Source: Paracoccaceae bacterium
GTDB taxonomy: Bacteria; Pseudomonadota; Alphaproteobacteria; Rhodobacterales; Rhodobacteraceae
Assembly: GCA_019454225.1 (NCBI GenBank)
Contig: CP075370.1
Span: 1,540,001-1,604,000, forward strand
DNA: 64,000 nucleotides
Direction: 5' to 3'
Shown here: positions 36,470-44,424 of the stretch, in pieces
How the letters are laid out: every line of letters begins with the position of its first letter
Numbering within the stretch: position 1 is the first letter of the stretch
Translations under genes and position numbers: made by a program
The notes under the pieces: generated by a model
What the model saw: the letters and a program-made list of their open reading frames with translations, nothing else
Told to the model about the DNA's origin: nothing
The model's database searches: none

Positions 36470-36495
36470 GGGCGGGCCGCCGGGCCTGCCCGCCC
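36470..36495. terminator. Hairpin between convergent haloperoxidase-like and S8 protease genes
   Basis: GGGCGGGC (36470-36477) pairs with GCCCGCCC (36488-36495) over a 10-nt loop, exactly between two convergent stops. No T-tract is present on either strand, so termination efficiency is uncertain. Confidence 0.45.
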
Positions 36496-36505
36496 GGACC
36501 GACGG

Positions 36506-38521
36506 CTAGAGACGCCGGTCGCGCGGATCGGTCAGCACGCCGGCGCCCAGGCGGTTTGCCAGCGCAGGCGCGGCGGGCTGGCCCCAGGCCGCCACAAGCG
36601 CACCGATCTCGGCCGCGCCGGGTGTCGATGGCCCCGCCGCAAGATGCAGCGCCAGGGCCCGCGTGACCCGGGCCGCCGCCGCCGAACTGCCGTCGAGCGC
36701 CCGGCCGGACCCGCTGAACGTGCCCGAGCCGACAAGCCCCGGCGCCAGCGGTGACCGGTCGCCCAGGGCGGCAAGGTCCGGCCCGGACCGTGCGGTGAAA
36801 TCGGCGCCCTCGGCCGCGTATCGGGACGGCGCCCGCGTATCGTCGCGCGCCGCGCCCACGGTGATGACGGCGGCCGACGGTGCGGTGGCAAAGCTGGAAT
36901 GGGTGCCCGCGCGGGTGATCGGGCAACCGGGTTCCGGTGCGCCGTAGTCATGTGTCTCGGTGTCCCAGCCCTCGGCCCCCGGATGGTCAAGATAGCTCTG
37001 CCGTCCGTTCAGCCGATAGCCCATCGGCGTGTCGTCGCGCTGCACCTCGATCCGCAGCGCGACGGGGTTGCCGCCGGTCGCCGAAAGGTCCAGCCGCCAG
37101 CCGCCGTGCGGGGCGCGCGGGCGGGTGCCGTGTTCGGATGTCGGCGCCATGGCCAGCAGAAGATGTGCGGGCGTGGTGACGCCCGGCGCGGTCCGCCGCG
37201 CCCCGATGTGATAGAGCCGCCCGACGGCCTGCCCCGCGCCATCGGCCACCTCGGCGTAGGTATCGGCGGCCAGCGGCGCGATCACCTGGGCCGCCTGCGC
37301 CCCGGGTGGCGTCAGGCCAAGCGTCAGCCGCGACAGGCTCTTGGGCCGGTCGGGGCGTATCTCCAGATAGCTTGCGGTGTGATCGTCGGGCGGCAGCCGC
37401 CAGTCCAGCGATGCGGGCGCGTCCGCCGCCACCGAAAGGCGGGCAGCCTGTCGCGTCAGCCGCGCGTTTCCGAACGCCAGCACCACCCGGGCCTCGCGCC
37501 CGGTCCGTGCCCGCCAGCGGTCCACCGCCCGTGCAATCAGCGCCTCGACGGCCTTGGTCCCGTCCTTCGGTCCGGCAAAGGTGGCGTAGGAGATGTTGAT
37601 GATGACGGGCGCCGTGGCGTCGACGGCCTCGGCCTGCCTCAGGCACCAGCGGACCGCCTGCACGAGCAGCGGCTCAAGCCAGGTGCCCGCGGTATCGTCC
37701 ACCGCCTCGGGCGGCAGCTGTACCGCCAGCAGCGCCCAGTCGCGCGCGGGGTCGGCGGTGTCGTCGGGCAGCGCGCCTGCGGCCAGGTCGAGCACATGGG
37801 TGCCGTGGCTGGTGCCGCGTTCCGACAGGCGGGGCGCCCCGGGGCGCAACAGTTGCGTGTTCAGCCGACGATAGGTCGCGGCCTCTTCCAGCCGGGTGCC
37901 CTGCGACAGAAGCGCATCGATGGCGGGCCGCCGCAGCACGCGCCCGGCCGCGAGCGTGCCGCCCGGTCCGGGTACCGCGCGCAGCGACTGCAGCCAGACG
38001 GCATGGAACCGGGTTCGCAGAGGCAGGCCCGATTCCATGGCGGGGTCGCTGCGGCAGAACCGGGCGTTCAGGAACCCGATCCCGTCGTCGATCACGGCGA
38101 CGATCGCCGAGACCGGTGCAGCCGCCGGTGCCGACTGCCGCGCCACAGGGGCGGCCTGCGATTCGGCCGGGTCCGGGTCATCGGGCGAAAGTTCCACCAT
38201 GGCGCCATCTGCGACAACCTCGGCAAAGGCGGGGGCGCCGGCGCCCTCATCCTGCCAGTAGATCAGCACGGTTTCGTCCGGGTCTTCGGGCAGGTCGCCG
38301 GTGGTGGCATCGACCCGGATGGTTCCCGCCGCGAGCGCCCGCAGCGCCGCGTCGCGGTCCAAGAGACGCACGAGCGCGGTGTTCAGACGCGTCGGCCCCT
38401 TTCGGGCGATGGCTCGCGAACCGGGCAGACCGGAGGCGCGGTCCAGCACGGCGGCCCAATCGGCATAGCCCGACCGGTGCGGCGGCAGGGTGGCGGGGGC
38501 GGGCGTGTCGTCGGGCGTCAT
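36506..38521 (-). CDS. Subtilisin-like S8 family serine peptidase
   Basis: From ATG 38521 the product is 671 aa. The subtilase triad is present: D145 in IVAVIDDGIGF, H242 in GTSHGTHVLDLAAG, and the Ser (about S613) in ALDGSSAAAARV, which replaces the usual GTSxAxP. An oxyanion-type Asn lies in IINISYATF. The His-to-Ser spacing is unusually long because of an insert of about 200 residues with a jelly-roll-like, galactose-binding-type pattern. No signal peptide is visible, so it may act in the cytoplasm or leave by another route. It converges on the GTQ-repeat haloperoxidase-like gene. Its natural substrate is unknown. Confidence 0.85.
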   Translation of the reverse strand: MTPDDTPAPATLPPHRSGYADWAAVLDRASGLPGSRAIARKGPTRLNTALVRLLDRDAALRALAAGTIRVDATTGDLPEDPDETVLIYWQDEGAGAPAFAEVVADGAMVELSPDDPDPAESQAAPVARQSAPAAAPVSAIVAVIDDGIGFLNARFCRSDPAMESGLPLRTRFHAVWLQSLRAVPGPGGTLAAGRVLRRPAIDALLSQGTRLEEAATYRRLNTQLLRPGAPRLSERGTSHGTHVLDLAAGALPDDTADPARDWALLAVQLPPEAVDDTAGTWLEPLLVQAVRWCLRQAEAVDATAPVIINISYATFAGPKDGTKAVEALIARAVDRWRARTGREARVVLAFGNARLTRQAARLSVAADAPASLDWRLPPDDHTASYLEIRPDRPKSLSRLTLGLTPPGAQAAQVIAPLAADTYAEVADGAGQAVGRLYHIGARRTAPGVTTPAHLLLAMAPTSEHGTRPRAPHGGWRLDLSATGGNPVALRIEVQRDDTPMGYRLNGRQSYLDHPGAEGWDTETHDYGAPEPGCPITRAGTHSSFATAPSAAVITVGAARDDTRAPSRYAAEGADFTARSGPDLAALGDRSPLAPGLVGSGTFSGSGRALDGSSAAAARVTRALALHLAAGPSTPGAAEIGALVAAWGQPAAPALANRLGAGVLTDPRDRRL

Positions 38522-38641
38522 GGGGCACCTGATGAAATGGGGCTTGGCGCCGACCATGCCACCGAAGCGGCGCGCGGGTCAAAACCCCCGCCCGCGCCCG
38601 GGATGAATTGACGGGGCTTTCACGCCCGGCCGCGGCTGCCG

Positions 38642-38857
38642 CTATTTCGTCAGGATCAGCTTTCCGGCGCGGGTGATGCGCAGCACGTAAAGCTGGCCGT
38701 CCAGAATGATCTGCGCGGTGCCGCCCGGCCCCGTCAGGCGGCGCGCGTCGTGCAGGGGCGTCGCCTGCGCCGGTTGCGGCGGTACCTCGACGGCCTGGGG
38801 CAGCCGCAGCGGGCCGTCGATTCGCCGGGCATCCCGCCCGTTGAAGGCCACGGTCAT
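38642..38857 (-). CDS. hemP: Hemin uptake protein HemP
   Basis: A 71-aa protein whose C-terminal half matches the HemP family: a DARRLTG element, then IILDGQLYVLRITRAGKLILTK. HemP-type proteins are small, iron-regulated and linked to heme uptake in proteobacteria; some act as regulators of the heme receptor gene. The start overlaps the stop of a tiny upstream ORF by 4 bp. No heme receptor or ABC transporter gene is adjacent. Confidence 0.85.
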   Translation of the reverse strand: MTVAFNGRDARRIDGPLRLPQAVEVPPQPAQATPLHDARRLTGPGGTAQIILDGQLYVLRITRAGKLILTK

Positions 38858-39012
38858 GCCAGCCCCCCGATCCTGTCGAACAACTGGCGCAACCCGTGGC
38901 CGGGCGCGGTTTGGCCCTGCAGCGCAAGCGCCAGAAGATCGCGAAGGTCCGACATCCGGTCGGGGACCATGCGGTCCGGGGGCGGGGCAGAGGGGGGAAG
39001 GGCGGTTGTCAT
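38854..39012 (-). CDS. Small hypothetical protein co-transcribed with hemP
   Basis: A 52-aa ORF from ATG 39012 with AGGAG upstream and a 4-bp ATGA overlap into hemP, so translational coupling is likely. The sequence has a Pro-rich start (TTALPPSAPPPDRM) and a short amphipathic helix (SDLRDLLALALQG), then GLRQLFDRIGGLA. I do not recognise the family. It is the promoter-proximal gene of the hemP transcript. Confidence 0.6.
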   Translation of the reverse strand: MTTALPPSAPPPDRMVPDRMSDLRDLLALALQGQTAPGHGLRQLFDRIGGLA

Positions 39013-39110
39013 GCGCGGCTCCTGTCGGTTGGGTCCGGGCTGACCTTCCAGGCTGGCTTGGATGGCGAAAGCATAGCGCAGCGCGGAAGGGCGGTAAATC
39101 CCGATTCTTT

Positions 39111-39122
39111 TAATCTGAATTA
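39111..39122. promoter_or_regulatory. AT-rich dyad upstream of the hemP transcript
   Basis: TAATCTGAATTA (TAAT-N4-ATTA) lies in an AT-rich patch (39104-39124) about 100 bp upstream of the first ORF of the hemP transcript, in the gap divergent from the DUF533 gene. Alphaproteobacterial iron regulators (Irr, RirA, Fur-like) bind AT-rich dyads, and hemP genes are commonly iron-controlled. The match to any published box is not exact. Confidence 0.35.
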
Positions 39123-39225
39123 GAGGCGTGCCCGCCCGATGTGACCACATCGTGATTGACGCTGCCTCGGGCCGTTCCCATGTGACGCGGGCGCCCGACC
39201 CCCGGCGCGCAGGCATGAGGACGAC

Positions 39226-39930
39226 ATGAAGAACGCGAAATCCCTACTGGACGGGCTGCTGGGAGGCGCATCGGCGCCCGGTGGCATGGGCGACATGGCG
39301 GCGCGGGCGCGGGGCGCCTGGGACGGGCAATCGGCGCTGACCAAGGGTGCGATTGCGGGCGGGCTTCTGGGTGTTCTGCTGGGCGGCAAGGATACCCGGC
39401 GCCTGGCAGGATCGGCGCTGAAGGTGGGCGGCGCGGCCGTGCTGGGCGGGCTTGCGTGGAAGGCCTGGCAGGACTGGCAGGCGGGCAAGGCGGCGCTGCC
39501 CGCGCCTGCCGGGGCGCCGCCCGTCGCGCTGCCGCCGCCGGGCGACACGCCCTTCCTGCCCGCCGATCCTGCGGCGGCTGACGATCTGGCCGCCCGCCTG
39601 GTGCAGGCCATGGTGGCCGCGGCCAAGGCCGACGGGCATGTCACCGGGATGGAGCGCCGCAGGATCGAGGGTCAGATCGCGGAACTGGGCCTGGGCGGCG
39701 AGGCGCAGGCGCTGATCGCGGCGGAACTCGATGCGCCACTGGACCCGGGACGCATCGCCGCCCTGGCCCGCGGCCCGGAGGAGGCGGCCGAGATCTATGC
39801 CGCCTCGCTGCTGGTCGTTGACCCGGAGGCCCCTGCCGAGAAGGGGTATCTGGCGATGCTGGCCGCAAGGATGGGGCTGGCGCCCGGGCTTGTCGCGCAT
39901 CTGCACGCGCGGGTGGCGGACCTGACCTGA
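39226..39930 (+). CDS. DUF533 / TerB-like membrane-associated protein (YebE-like)
   Basis: A 234-aa protein. Residues 1-80 are glycine-rich with a hydrophobic stretch (TKGAIAGGLLGVLLGG and LKVGGAAVLGGLAWKAW). After an Ala/Pro-rich linker, residues 115-234 form a TerB-like helical domain (LVQAMVAAAKADGHVTGMERRRIEGQIAELGL), where acidic residues resemble the TerB metal site. This arrangement is DUF533, seen in E. coli YebE. The function is unknown; envelope association is inferred from the hydrophobic segment. Confidence 0.85.
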   Translation: MKNAKSLLDGLLGGASAPGGMGDMAARARGAWDGQSALTKGAIAGGLLGVLLGGKDTRRLAGSALKVGGAAVLGGLAWKAWQDWQAGKAALPAPAGAPPVALPPPGDTPFLPADPAAADDLAARLVQAMVAAAKADGHVTGMERRRIEGQIAELGLGGEAQALIAAELDAPLDPGRIAALARGPEEAAEIYAASLLVVDPEAPAEKGYLAMLAARMGLAPGLVAHLHARVADLT

Positions 39931-39943
39931 ACACAGGGCGCGA

Positions 39944-40765
39944 TCAGGGCCGCTGACCGCCCGTCGCCTCGGTGACGCGGTCGGCGGCCTCGCGCACCCG
40001 GGCGCCCAGCCGTGACGCATCGGACAGGCCGACGCGAAAAGCCGGGCCTGACACCGACAGACCCGCGACCGCCTCGCCAAAGGCATTGAACACGGGCGCC
40101 GCGATGCAGCGCATGCCCTCGGCGCGTTCCTGGTCGTCAACCGCAAAGCCGCGCTCGCGCGTCCGCGCCAGATCGCGCAGAAGCAGGCTTTCGCCCGTGA
40201 TGGTGAGCGAGGTGAACCGCTCCAGTCCCTGTCGGGCCACGATCCCGCGCACCCGTTCTTCCGGATACCAGGCAAGCAATGCCTTGCCGATGCCCGAGCA
40301 ATGCATCGCACCGCGGGTGCCGGGCGGAAAGAACGCGCGGATCGCCTCATGCGTCTCGACCTGGGCGAGGAACAGAACCTCGTCCTTCCACTCGACCCCC
40401 AGGTTTGCCGTCTCTCCGCTGGCGCGCATCAGCGCGTCCATCGGCTGGCGCGCCCGCTCGGCGATCTTGGTCCGCCGCAGGAAGGCCGAGCCGACGCGGA
40501 ACGCGCCGCCGCCGATGTGCCAGACCTGCCCGGGTTCCTCGACCTCGACCATGCCATGCGCCTGCATGGTCACGAGCGCGCGATAGACCGTCGCGACCGC
40601 CTGCCCCGATACCTCGGCGAGTTCGCTGAGCGTCAGTCCGGGGTGGGCCGCCAGGCTTTCCAGAAGACCAAGCGCCCGGTCGAGCGCCTGCACCGTGTTC
40701 TGGTCGGTCTTGTCGTGGAAGGCGCGCGGCCGGCCGCGCGGTTTCTTCTGGGGGGCTTCGGCCAT
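39944..40765 (-). CDS. bhcR: IclR-family regulator of the beta-hydroxyaspartate cycle, BhcR
   Basis: From ATG 40765 the product is 273 aa. An N-terminal winged helix (LTLSELAEVSGQAVATVYRALVTMQAHG, about residues 45-72) is followed by an IclR ligand-binding domain (RGAMHCSGIGKALLAWYPEERV). It is divergent from bhcABCD, the conserved layout in Paracoccus and other alphaproteobacteria, where BhcR binds the bhc promoter and responds to glyoxylate. Two palindromes in the 176-bp gap are likely operators. The start at 40834 is less likely because the extra residues are unconserved. Confidence 0.9.
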   Translation of the reverse strand: MAEAPQKKPRGRPRAFHDKTDQNTVQALDRALGLLESLAAHPGLTLSELAEVSGQAVATVYRALVTMQAHGMVEVEEPGQVWHIGGGAFRVGSAFLRRTKIAERARQPMDALMRASGETANLGVEWKDEVLFLAQVETHEAIRAFFPPGTRGAMHCSGIGKALLAWYPEERVRGIVARQGLERFTSLTITGESLLLRDLARTRERGFAVDDQERAEGMRCIAAPVFNAFGEAVAGLSVSGPAFRVGLSDASRLGARVREAADRVTEATGGQRP

Positions 40766-40850
40766 GATTCGTCGCTTTCCTGCAGAGAAACCGAAGGGGT
40801 GCGCCATGGTGAAAAAACGGCAAGCACCTGACATGGATAAACAATATCAC

Positions 40851-40871
40851 GTTTTTCGTTGGACGAAAAAC
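40851..40871. promoter_or_regulatory. Palindromic operator candidate for BhcR (site 1)
   Basis: GTTTTTCGT (40851-40859) and ACGAAAAAC (40863-40871) form a perfect 9-bp inverted repeat with a 3-bp spacer, 71 bp before the bhcA start and 86 bp before bhcR. It is the strongest symmetry in the divergent gap. The AT-rich sequence is typical of IclR-family operators. Confidence 0.7.
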
Positions 40872-40887
40872 AATTTCGAAAAAATTG
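40871..40887. promoter_or_regulatory. Second palindrome in the bhcR-bhcA gap (site 2)
   Basis: CAATTT (40871-40876) and AAATTG (40882-40887) form a 6-bp inverted repeat around five bases, abutting the larger palindrome. The two sites together span 37 bp, enough for cooperative binding of an IclR tetramer. They may overlap the bhcA promoter. Confidence 0.5.
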
Positions 40888-40941
40888 CCTGTGGCTGTTC
40901 CCCGGTCTAGACCCACATCCATCGCGTGCAGGGAGGTTACC

Positions 40942-42135
40942 ATGACCAGCCAGAACCCCGTCTTCATCCCCGGGCCCACCAACATTCCCGACCGCATCCG
41001 CAAGGCCTGCGACATCCAGACGATGGATCACCGGTCGGCGGCCTTCGGACGGATCTTCCGCCCGGCGATTGCCGGGGTGCGGCGGGTGCTGAACATGGGG
41101 CCGGCGGGCGAGGTGCTGATCTACCCGGCGACCGGCACCGCCGGCTGGGAGGCCGCGATCACCAACACCCTGTCGCCCGGCGACACGGTCCTTGCCGCGC
41201 GCTTCGGCATGTTCAGCCACCGCTGGATCGACATGTGCCAGCGCCACGGCCTGGACGTGCAGGTCATCGAGACGCCGTGGGGCCAGGGTGCGCCGCTCGC
41301 GGCCATCGAGGCCGCATTGAAGGCCGATGCGGGCCACCGCATCCGTGCGGTTCTGGCCACCCACAACGAGACCGCGACCGGCGTGCGGTCGGACATCGGC
41401 GGCATCCGCCGCGCGATGGACCGGGCGGGGCATCCCGCCATGCTGATGGTGGATGGCGTGTCGTCGATCGGCTGCATGCCCTTCGACATGGCCGGCTGGG
41501 GCGTCGATATCGCGGTGACCGGCAGCCAGAAGGGTTTCATGCTGCCCGCGGGGCTGGCGATCCTGGGGCTGTCGCCGAAGGCCCTGGCGGCGATGGACAG
41601 CGCCACGCTGCCGCGCACCTTCCTCGACTTCCGCGACATGATGCGCACCAACGCGGCGGGCGGCTATCCCTACACCCCGGCCGTCGGCCTGATCGCCGGT
41701 CTGGCCGAGGCGATCGAGATGCTGGAAGAGGAAGGCCTTGACCATGTGTTCGCCCGCCATGCGCGCCTTGCCGAAGGCGTGCGCCGCGCGATCGCGGCCT
41801 GGGGCATGCGGCCCTGCGCGATGTCGCCCGACCTCTATTCCGAGACGGTGACGGCCGTCGTGGTGCCCGAGGGGTGCAACGGCACCGACCTGGTCAGGCT
41901 GGCCGCCGAGAAATATGGCGTCGCCTTTGGCGTCGGCCTGGGCGAGGTGGCGGGCAAGGTGTTCCGCATCGGGCACCTGGGGTCGCTGACCGATGTCATG
42001 GTCCTGGCCGGGCTTGCCACGGCCGAGATGTGCATGGCTGACCTTGGCTGGCCGGTGAAGCTGGGATCGGGTGTCGCGGCGGCGCAGGAATACTATCGCG
42101 GATCGGTGGCCGAGCCCGCCCGCGCGGCGGCATGA
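40942..42135 (+). CDS. bhcA: Aspartate-glyoxylate aminotransferase BhcA
   Basis: The product is 397 aa from ATG 40942, with GGGAGG upstream. It is a class V PLP-dependent aminotransferase (FIPGPTNIPDRIRKACDIQTMDHRS at the N-terminus). The Schiff-base lysine is K197 in TGSQKGFMLPAG, and the PLP-contacting aspartate lies in MLMVDGVSSIG. BhcA transfers the amino group of aspartate to glyoxylate, giving oxaloacetate and glycine, the entry and closing step of the beta-hydroxyaspartate cycle. Alone it would resemble serine-glyoxylate aminotransferase, but the operon context fixes the role. Confidence 0.92.
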   Translation: MTSQNPVFIPGPTNIPDRIRKACDIQTMDHRSAAFGRIFRPAIAGVRRVLNMGPAGEVLIYPATGTAGWEAAITNTLSPGDTVLAARFGMFSHRWIDMCQRHGLDVQVIETPWGQGAPLAAIEAALKADAGHRIRAVLATHNETATGVRSDIGGIRRAMDRAGHPAMLMVDGVSSIGCMPFDMAGWGVDIAVTGSQKGFMLPAGLAILGLSPKALAAMDSATLPRTFLDFRDMMRTNAAGGYPYTPAVGLIAGLAEAIEMLEEEGLDHVFARHARLAEGVRRAIAAWGMRPCAMSPDLYSETVTAVVVPEGCNGTDLVRLAAEKYGVAFGVGLGEVAGKVFRIGHLGSLTDVMVLAGLATAEMCMADLGWPVKLGSGVAAAQEYYRGSVAEPARAAA

Positions 42136-42139
42136 AGCG

Positions 42140-42172
42140 GCGGGACGCACCGGCATCGCCGCCGCGTCCCGC
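42140..42172. other. Perfect 9-bp hairpin in the bhcA-bhcB spacer
   Basis: GCGGGACGC (42140-42148) pairs with GCGTCCCGC (42164-42172) over a 15-nt loop. It starts just after the bhcA stop and ends 30 bp before bhcB, without a T-tract. An mRNA-stability or processing element is the simplest reading. Confidence 0.5.
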
Positions 42173-42202
42173 AATGGTCAATCCAGGATGAAAGGCCGAA
42201 AG

Positions 42203-43171
42203 ATGAAGGATATGGACGGTCTGATGGTGCCGACGTTCGATGATGTGGTCGAGGCGCATGCGCGTATCCGGCCGCATATCCATCGCACGCCGGTCCTGAC
42301 CTCGTCGTACCTGAATGCCCTGACGGGGGCGGAGCTGTTCTTCAAGTGCGAGAACTTCCAGAAGGCGGGCGCCTTCAAGGTGCGCGGGGCATCGAACGCG
42401 GTGTTCGGCCTGCGCGACGACCAGCTTGAACGCGGCGTCGCCACGCATTCCAGCGGCAACCACGCGCTGTCGCTCAGCTACGCGGCGGGGCGGCGGGGCA
42501 TTCCCTGCCATGTCGTCATGCCCCGCACCGCGCCGCAGGCCAAGAAGGATGCGGTGAAAGGCTATGGCGGGATCATCACCGAATGCGAGCCCTCGACCAG
42601 CAGCCGCGAGGCGGTCTTTGCCGAGGTGCAGGCGCGCACCGGCGCCGATTTCGTGCATCCCTACAATGACCCGCGCGTGATCGCGGGGCAGGGCACCTGC
42701 TCGCGCGAGCTGCTCGAGCAGGTCGAGGGGCTGGATGCCGTCGTCGCCCCGATCGGCGGTGGCGGCATGATCTCGGGCACCTGCCTGACGCTGTCGAACC
42801 TGGCGCCGCAGGTAAGGATCTATGCCGCCGAACCGGTCAACGCGGATGACGCGGCGCGGTCGTTCCGCGCCGGGCACATCATCGCGGACGATGCGCCCGA
42901 TACGGTGGCGGACGGGCTGAAGGTGCCGCTCAAGGAACTGACCTGGCATTTCGTCAGGACCCACGTGACCGATGTGCTGACCGCGACCGAGGACGAGATC
43001 GTCGACGCGATGAAGCTGACCTGGAAGCGGATGAAGATCGTGATCGAGGCATCCTGTTCGGTGCCGCTTGCCGTGATCCTGAAGAACCCCGAGGTCTTTC
43101 GCGGGCGCCGTGTCGGTGTGATCATCACCGGCGGCAACGTGGACCTCGACAAACTGCCCTGGATGAAATGA
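42203..43171 (+). CDS. bhcB: Beta-hydroxyaspartate dehydratase BhcB
   Basis: I choose ATG 42203 (322 aa), preceded by AAAGG at eight bases; ATG 42188 is possible but has a poorly placed ribosome binding site. It is a fold-type II PLP enzyme of the threonine/serine dehydratase family. The PLP lysine is K59 in GAFKVRGASN, substrate loop SSGNHALSLS follows, and the phosphate-binding glycine loop is PIGGGGMISG. BhcB removes water from (2R,3S)-beta-hydroxyaspartate to give iminosuccinate. Its stop overlaps the first possible bhcC start. Confidence 0.92.
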   Translation: MKDMDGLMVPTFDDVVEAHARIRPHIHRTPVLTSSYLNALTGAELFFKCENFQKAGAFKVRGASNAVFGLRDDQLERGVATHSSGNHALSLSYAAGRRGIPCHVVMPRTAPQAKKDAVKGYGGIITECEPSTSSREAVFAEVQARTGADFVHPYNDPRVIAGQGTCSRELLEQVEGLDAVVAPIGGGGMISGTCLTLSNLAPQVRIYAAEPVNADDAARSFRAGHIIADDAPDTVADGLKVPLKELTWHFVRTHVTDVLTATEDEIVDAMKLTWKRMKIVIEASCSVPLAVILKNPEVFRGRRVGVIITGGNVDLDKLPWMK

Positions 43172-43179
43172 GGAACGCC

Positions 43180-44343
43180 ATGAACATCGAGCCGAAATTC
43201 GAAGGACTGGAAGTGGGCTACGACATCCCGGCGCTGCCCGGGATGGATGAGGCCGACATCCAGACGCCCTGCCTGATCCTCGATCTGGACGCCCTGGAAC
43301 GCAACATCCGCAAGATGGGCGATTACGCCCGCGCCCATGGCATGCGGCACCGCGTGCATGGCAAGATGCACAAATCGGTGGATGTGGCGCTGCTGCAGGA
43401 ACGGCTGGGCGGGTCCTGCGGCGTGTGCTGCCAGAAGGTCAGCGAGGCCGAGGTTTTCGCCCGCGGCGGCATCCGGGACGTGCTGGTTTCGAACCAGGTG
43501 CGCGACCCGGCCAAGATCGACCGGCTGGCGCGCATCCCGAAACTGGGCGCGCGGACCATCGTCTGCGTCGATGACGTGGCGAATGTGGCTGACCTGTCGG
43601 CGGCGGCCGTGAAGCACGGCACGACGATCGAGTGCCTGGTCGAGATCGACTGCGGCGCCGGGCGCTGCGGCGTGACCACGACCCCGGCCGTGGTGGAGAT
43701 CGCCCAGGCCATCGCGGCGGCGGCGGGGCTGAAGTTCTCGGGCATCCAGGCCTATCAGGGCGCCATGCAGCACATGGACAGCTATGACGACCGCAAGGCC
43801 AAGATCGACCTTGCCGTGGCGCAGGTGAAGGATGCGGTCGACGCGCTCAAGGCCCTCGGTCTTGACTGCGACATCGTCGGCGGCGGCGGCACCGGCAGCT
43901 ACTATTTCGAAAGCAATTCGGGCGTCTACAACGAACTGCAATGCGGCAGCTATGCCTTCATGGATGCCGACTACGGCCGGATCCTCGACCAGCAGGGCCG
44001 CCGCATCGACCAGGGCGAGTGGGAGAATGCGCTGTTCATCCTGACCTCGGTCATGAGCCATGCCAAGGCCGACAAGGCCATCGTGGATGCCGGGCTGAAG
44101 GCGCAGTCGGTGGACTCGGGCCTGCCCGTGATCTTTGGCCGCGATGACGTCAAATACGTGAAGTGCAGCGACGAGCACGGGGTGGTCATGGACCCCGAGG
44201 GCAAGCTGAAGGTCGGTGACAAGCTGCGCCTCGTTCCCGGCCATTGCGACCCGACCTGCAACGTCCACGACTGGTATGTGGGCGTGCGCGGCGGCCGGGT
44301 CGAGGTGGTCTGGCCGGTCTCGGCCCGGGGCAAGGCCTACTGA
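43180..44343 (+). CDS. bhcC: Beta-hydroxyaspartate aldolase BhcC
   Basis: The start at 43180 follows GAGG at six bases; ATG 43168, overlapping the bhcB stop, is the alternative. The product is 387 aa of the DSD1/D-threonine aldolase family, an alanine-racemase-like PLP barrel. The PLP lysine is expected at K62 in RVHGKMHKS. Metal-site residues are found near the C-terminus (SDEHGVV and PGHCDPTCNVHDWYVG). BhcC condenses glycine with glyoxylate to beta-hydroxyaspartate. It is the third gene of the bhcABCD operon. Confidence 0.92.
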   Translation: MNIEPKFEGLEVGYDIPALPGMDEADIQTPCLILDLDALERNIRKMGDYARAHGMRHRVHGKMHKSVDVALLQERLGGSCGVCCQKVSEAEVFARGGIRDVLVSNQVRDPAKIDRLARIPKLGARTIVCVDDVANVADLSAAAVKHGTTIECLVEIDCGAGRCGVTTTPAVVEIAQAIAAAAGLKFSGIQAYQGAMQHMDSYDDRKAKIDLAVAQVKDAVDALKALGLDCDIVGGGGTGSYYFESNSGVYNELQCGSYAFMDADYGRILDQQGRRIDQGEWENALFILTSVMSHAKADKAIVDAGLKAQSVDSGLPVIFGRDDVKYVKCSDEHGVVMDPEGKLKVGDKLRLVPGHCDPTCNVHDWYVGVRGGRVEVVWPVSARGKAY

Positions 44344-44354
44344 CGGCGGGTCGT

Positions 44355-44375
44355 GGCGGGGGCGCCGCCCCCGCC
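44355..44375. other. Perfect 9-bp GC hairpin in the bhcC-bhcD spacer
   Basis: GGCGGGGGC (44355-44363) pairs with GCCCCCGCC (44367-44375) across a 3-nt loop, between the bhcC stop and the bhcD ribosome binding site. There is no T-tract. It may lower or separate bhcD expression from bhcABC. Confidence 0.5.
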
Positions 44376-44424
44376 TGCGGCTCTCCGGCGGACGGGTCAG
44401 GACAGAAGAAGCAGGAGTGTGGCC

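Noticed and set aside
44353-44424. bhcD starting at the upstream ATG 44353
   Set aside because: The extra residues are Pro/Arg-rich and overlap a GC hairpin; ATG 44425 has a proper ribosome binding site and begins the conserved domain.
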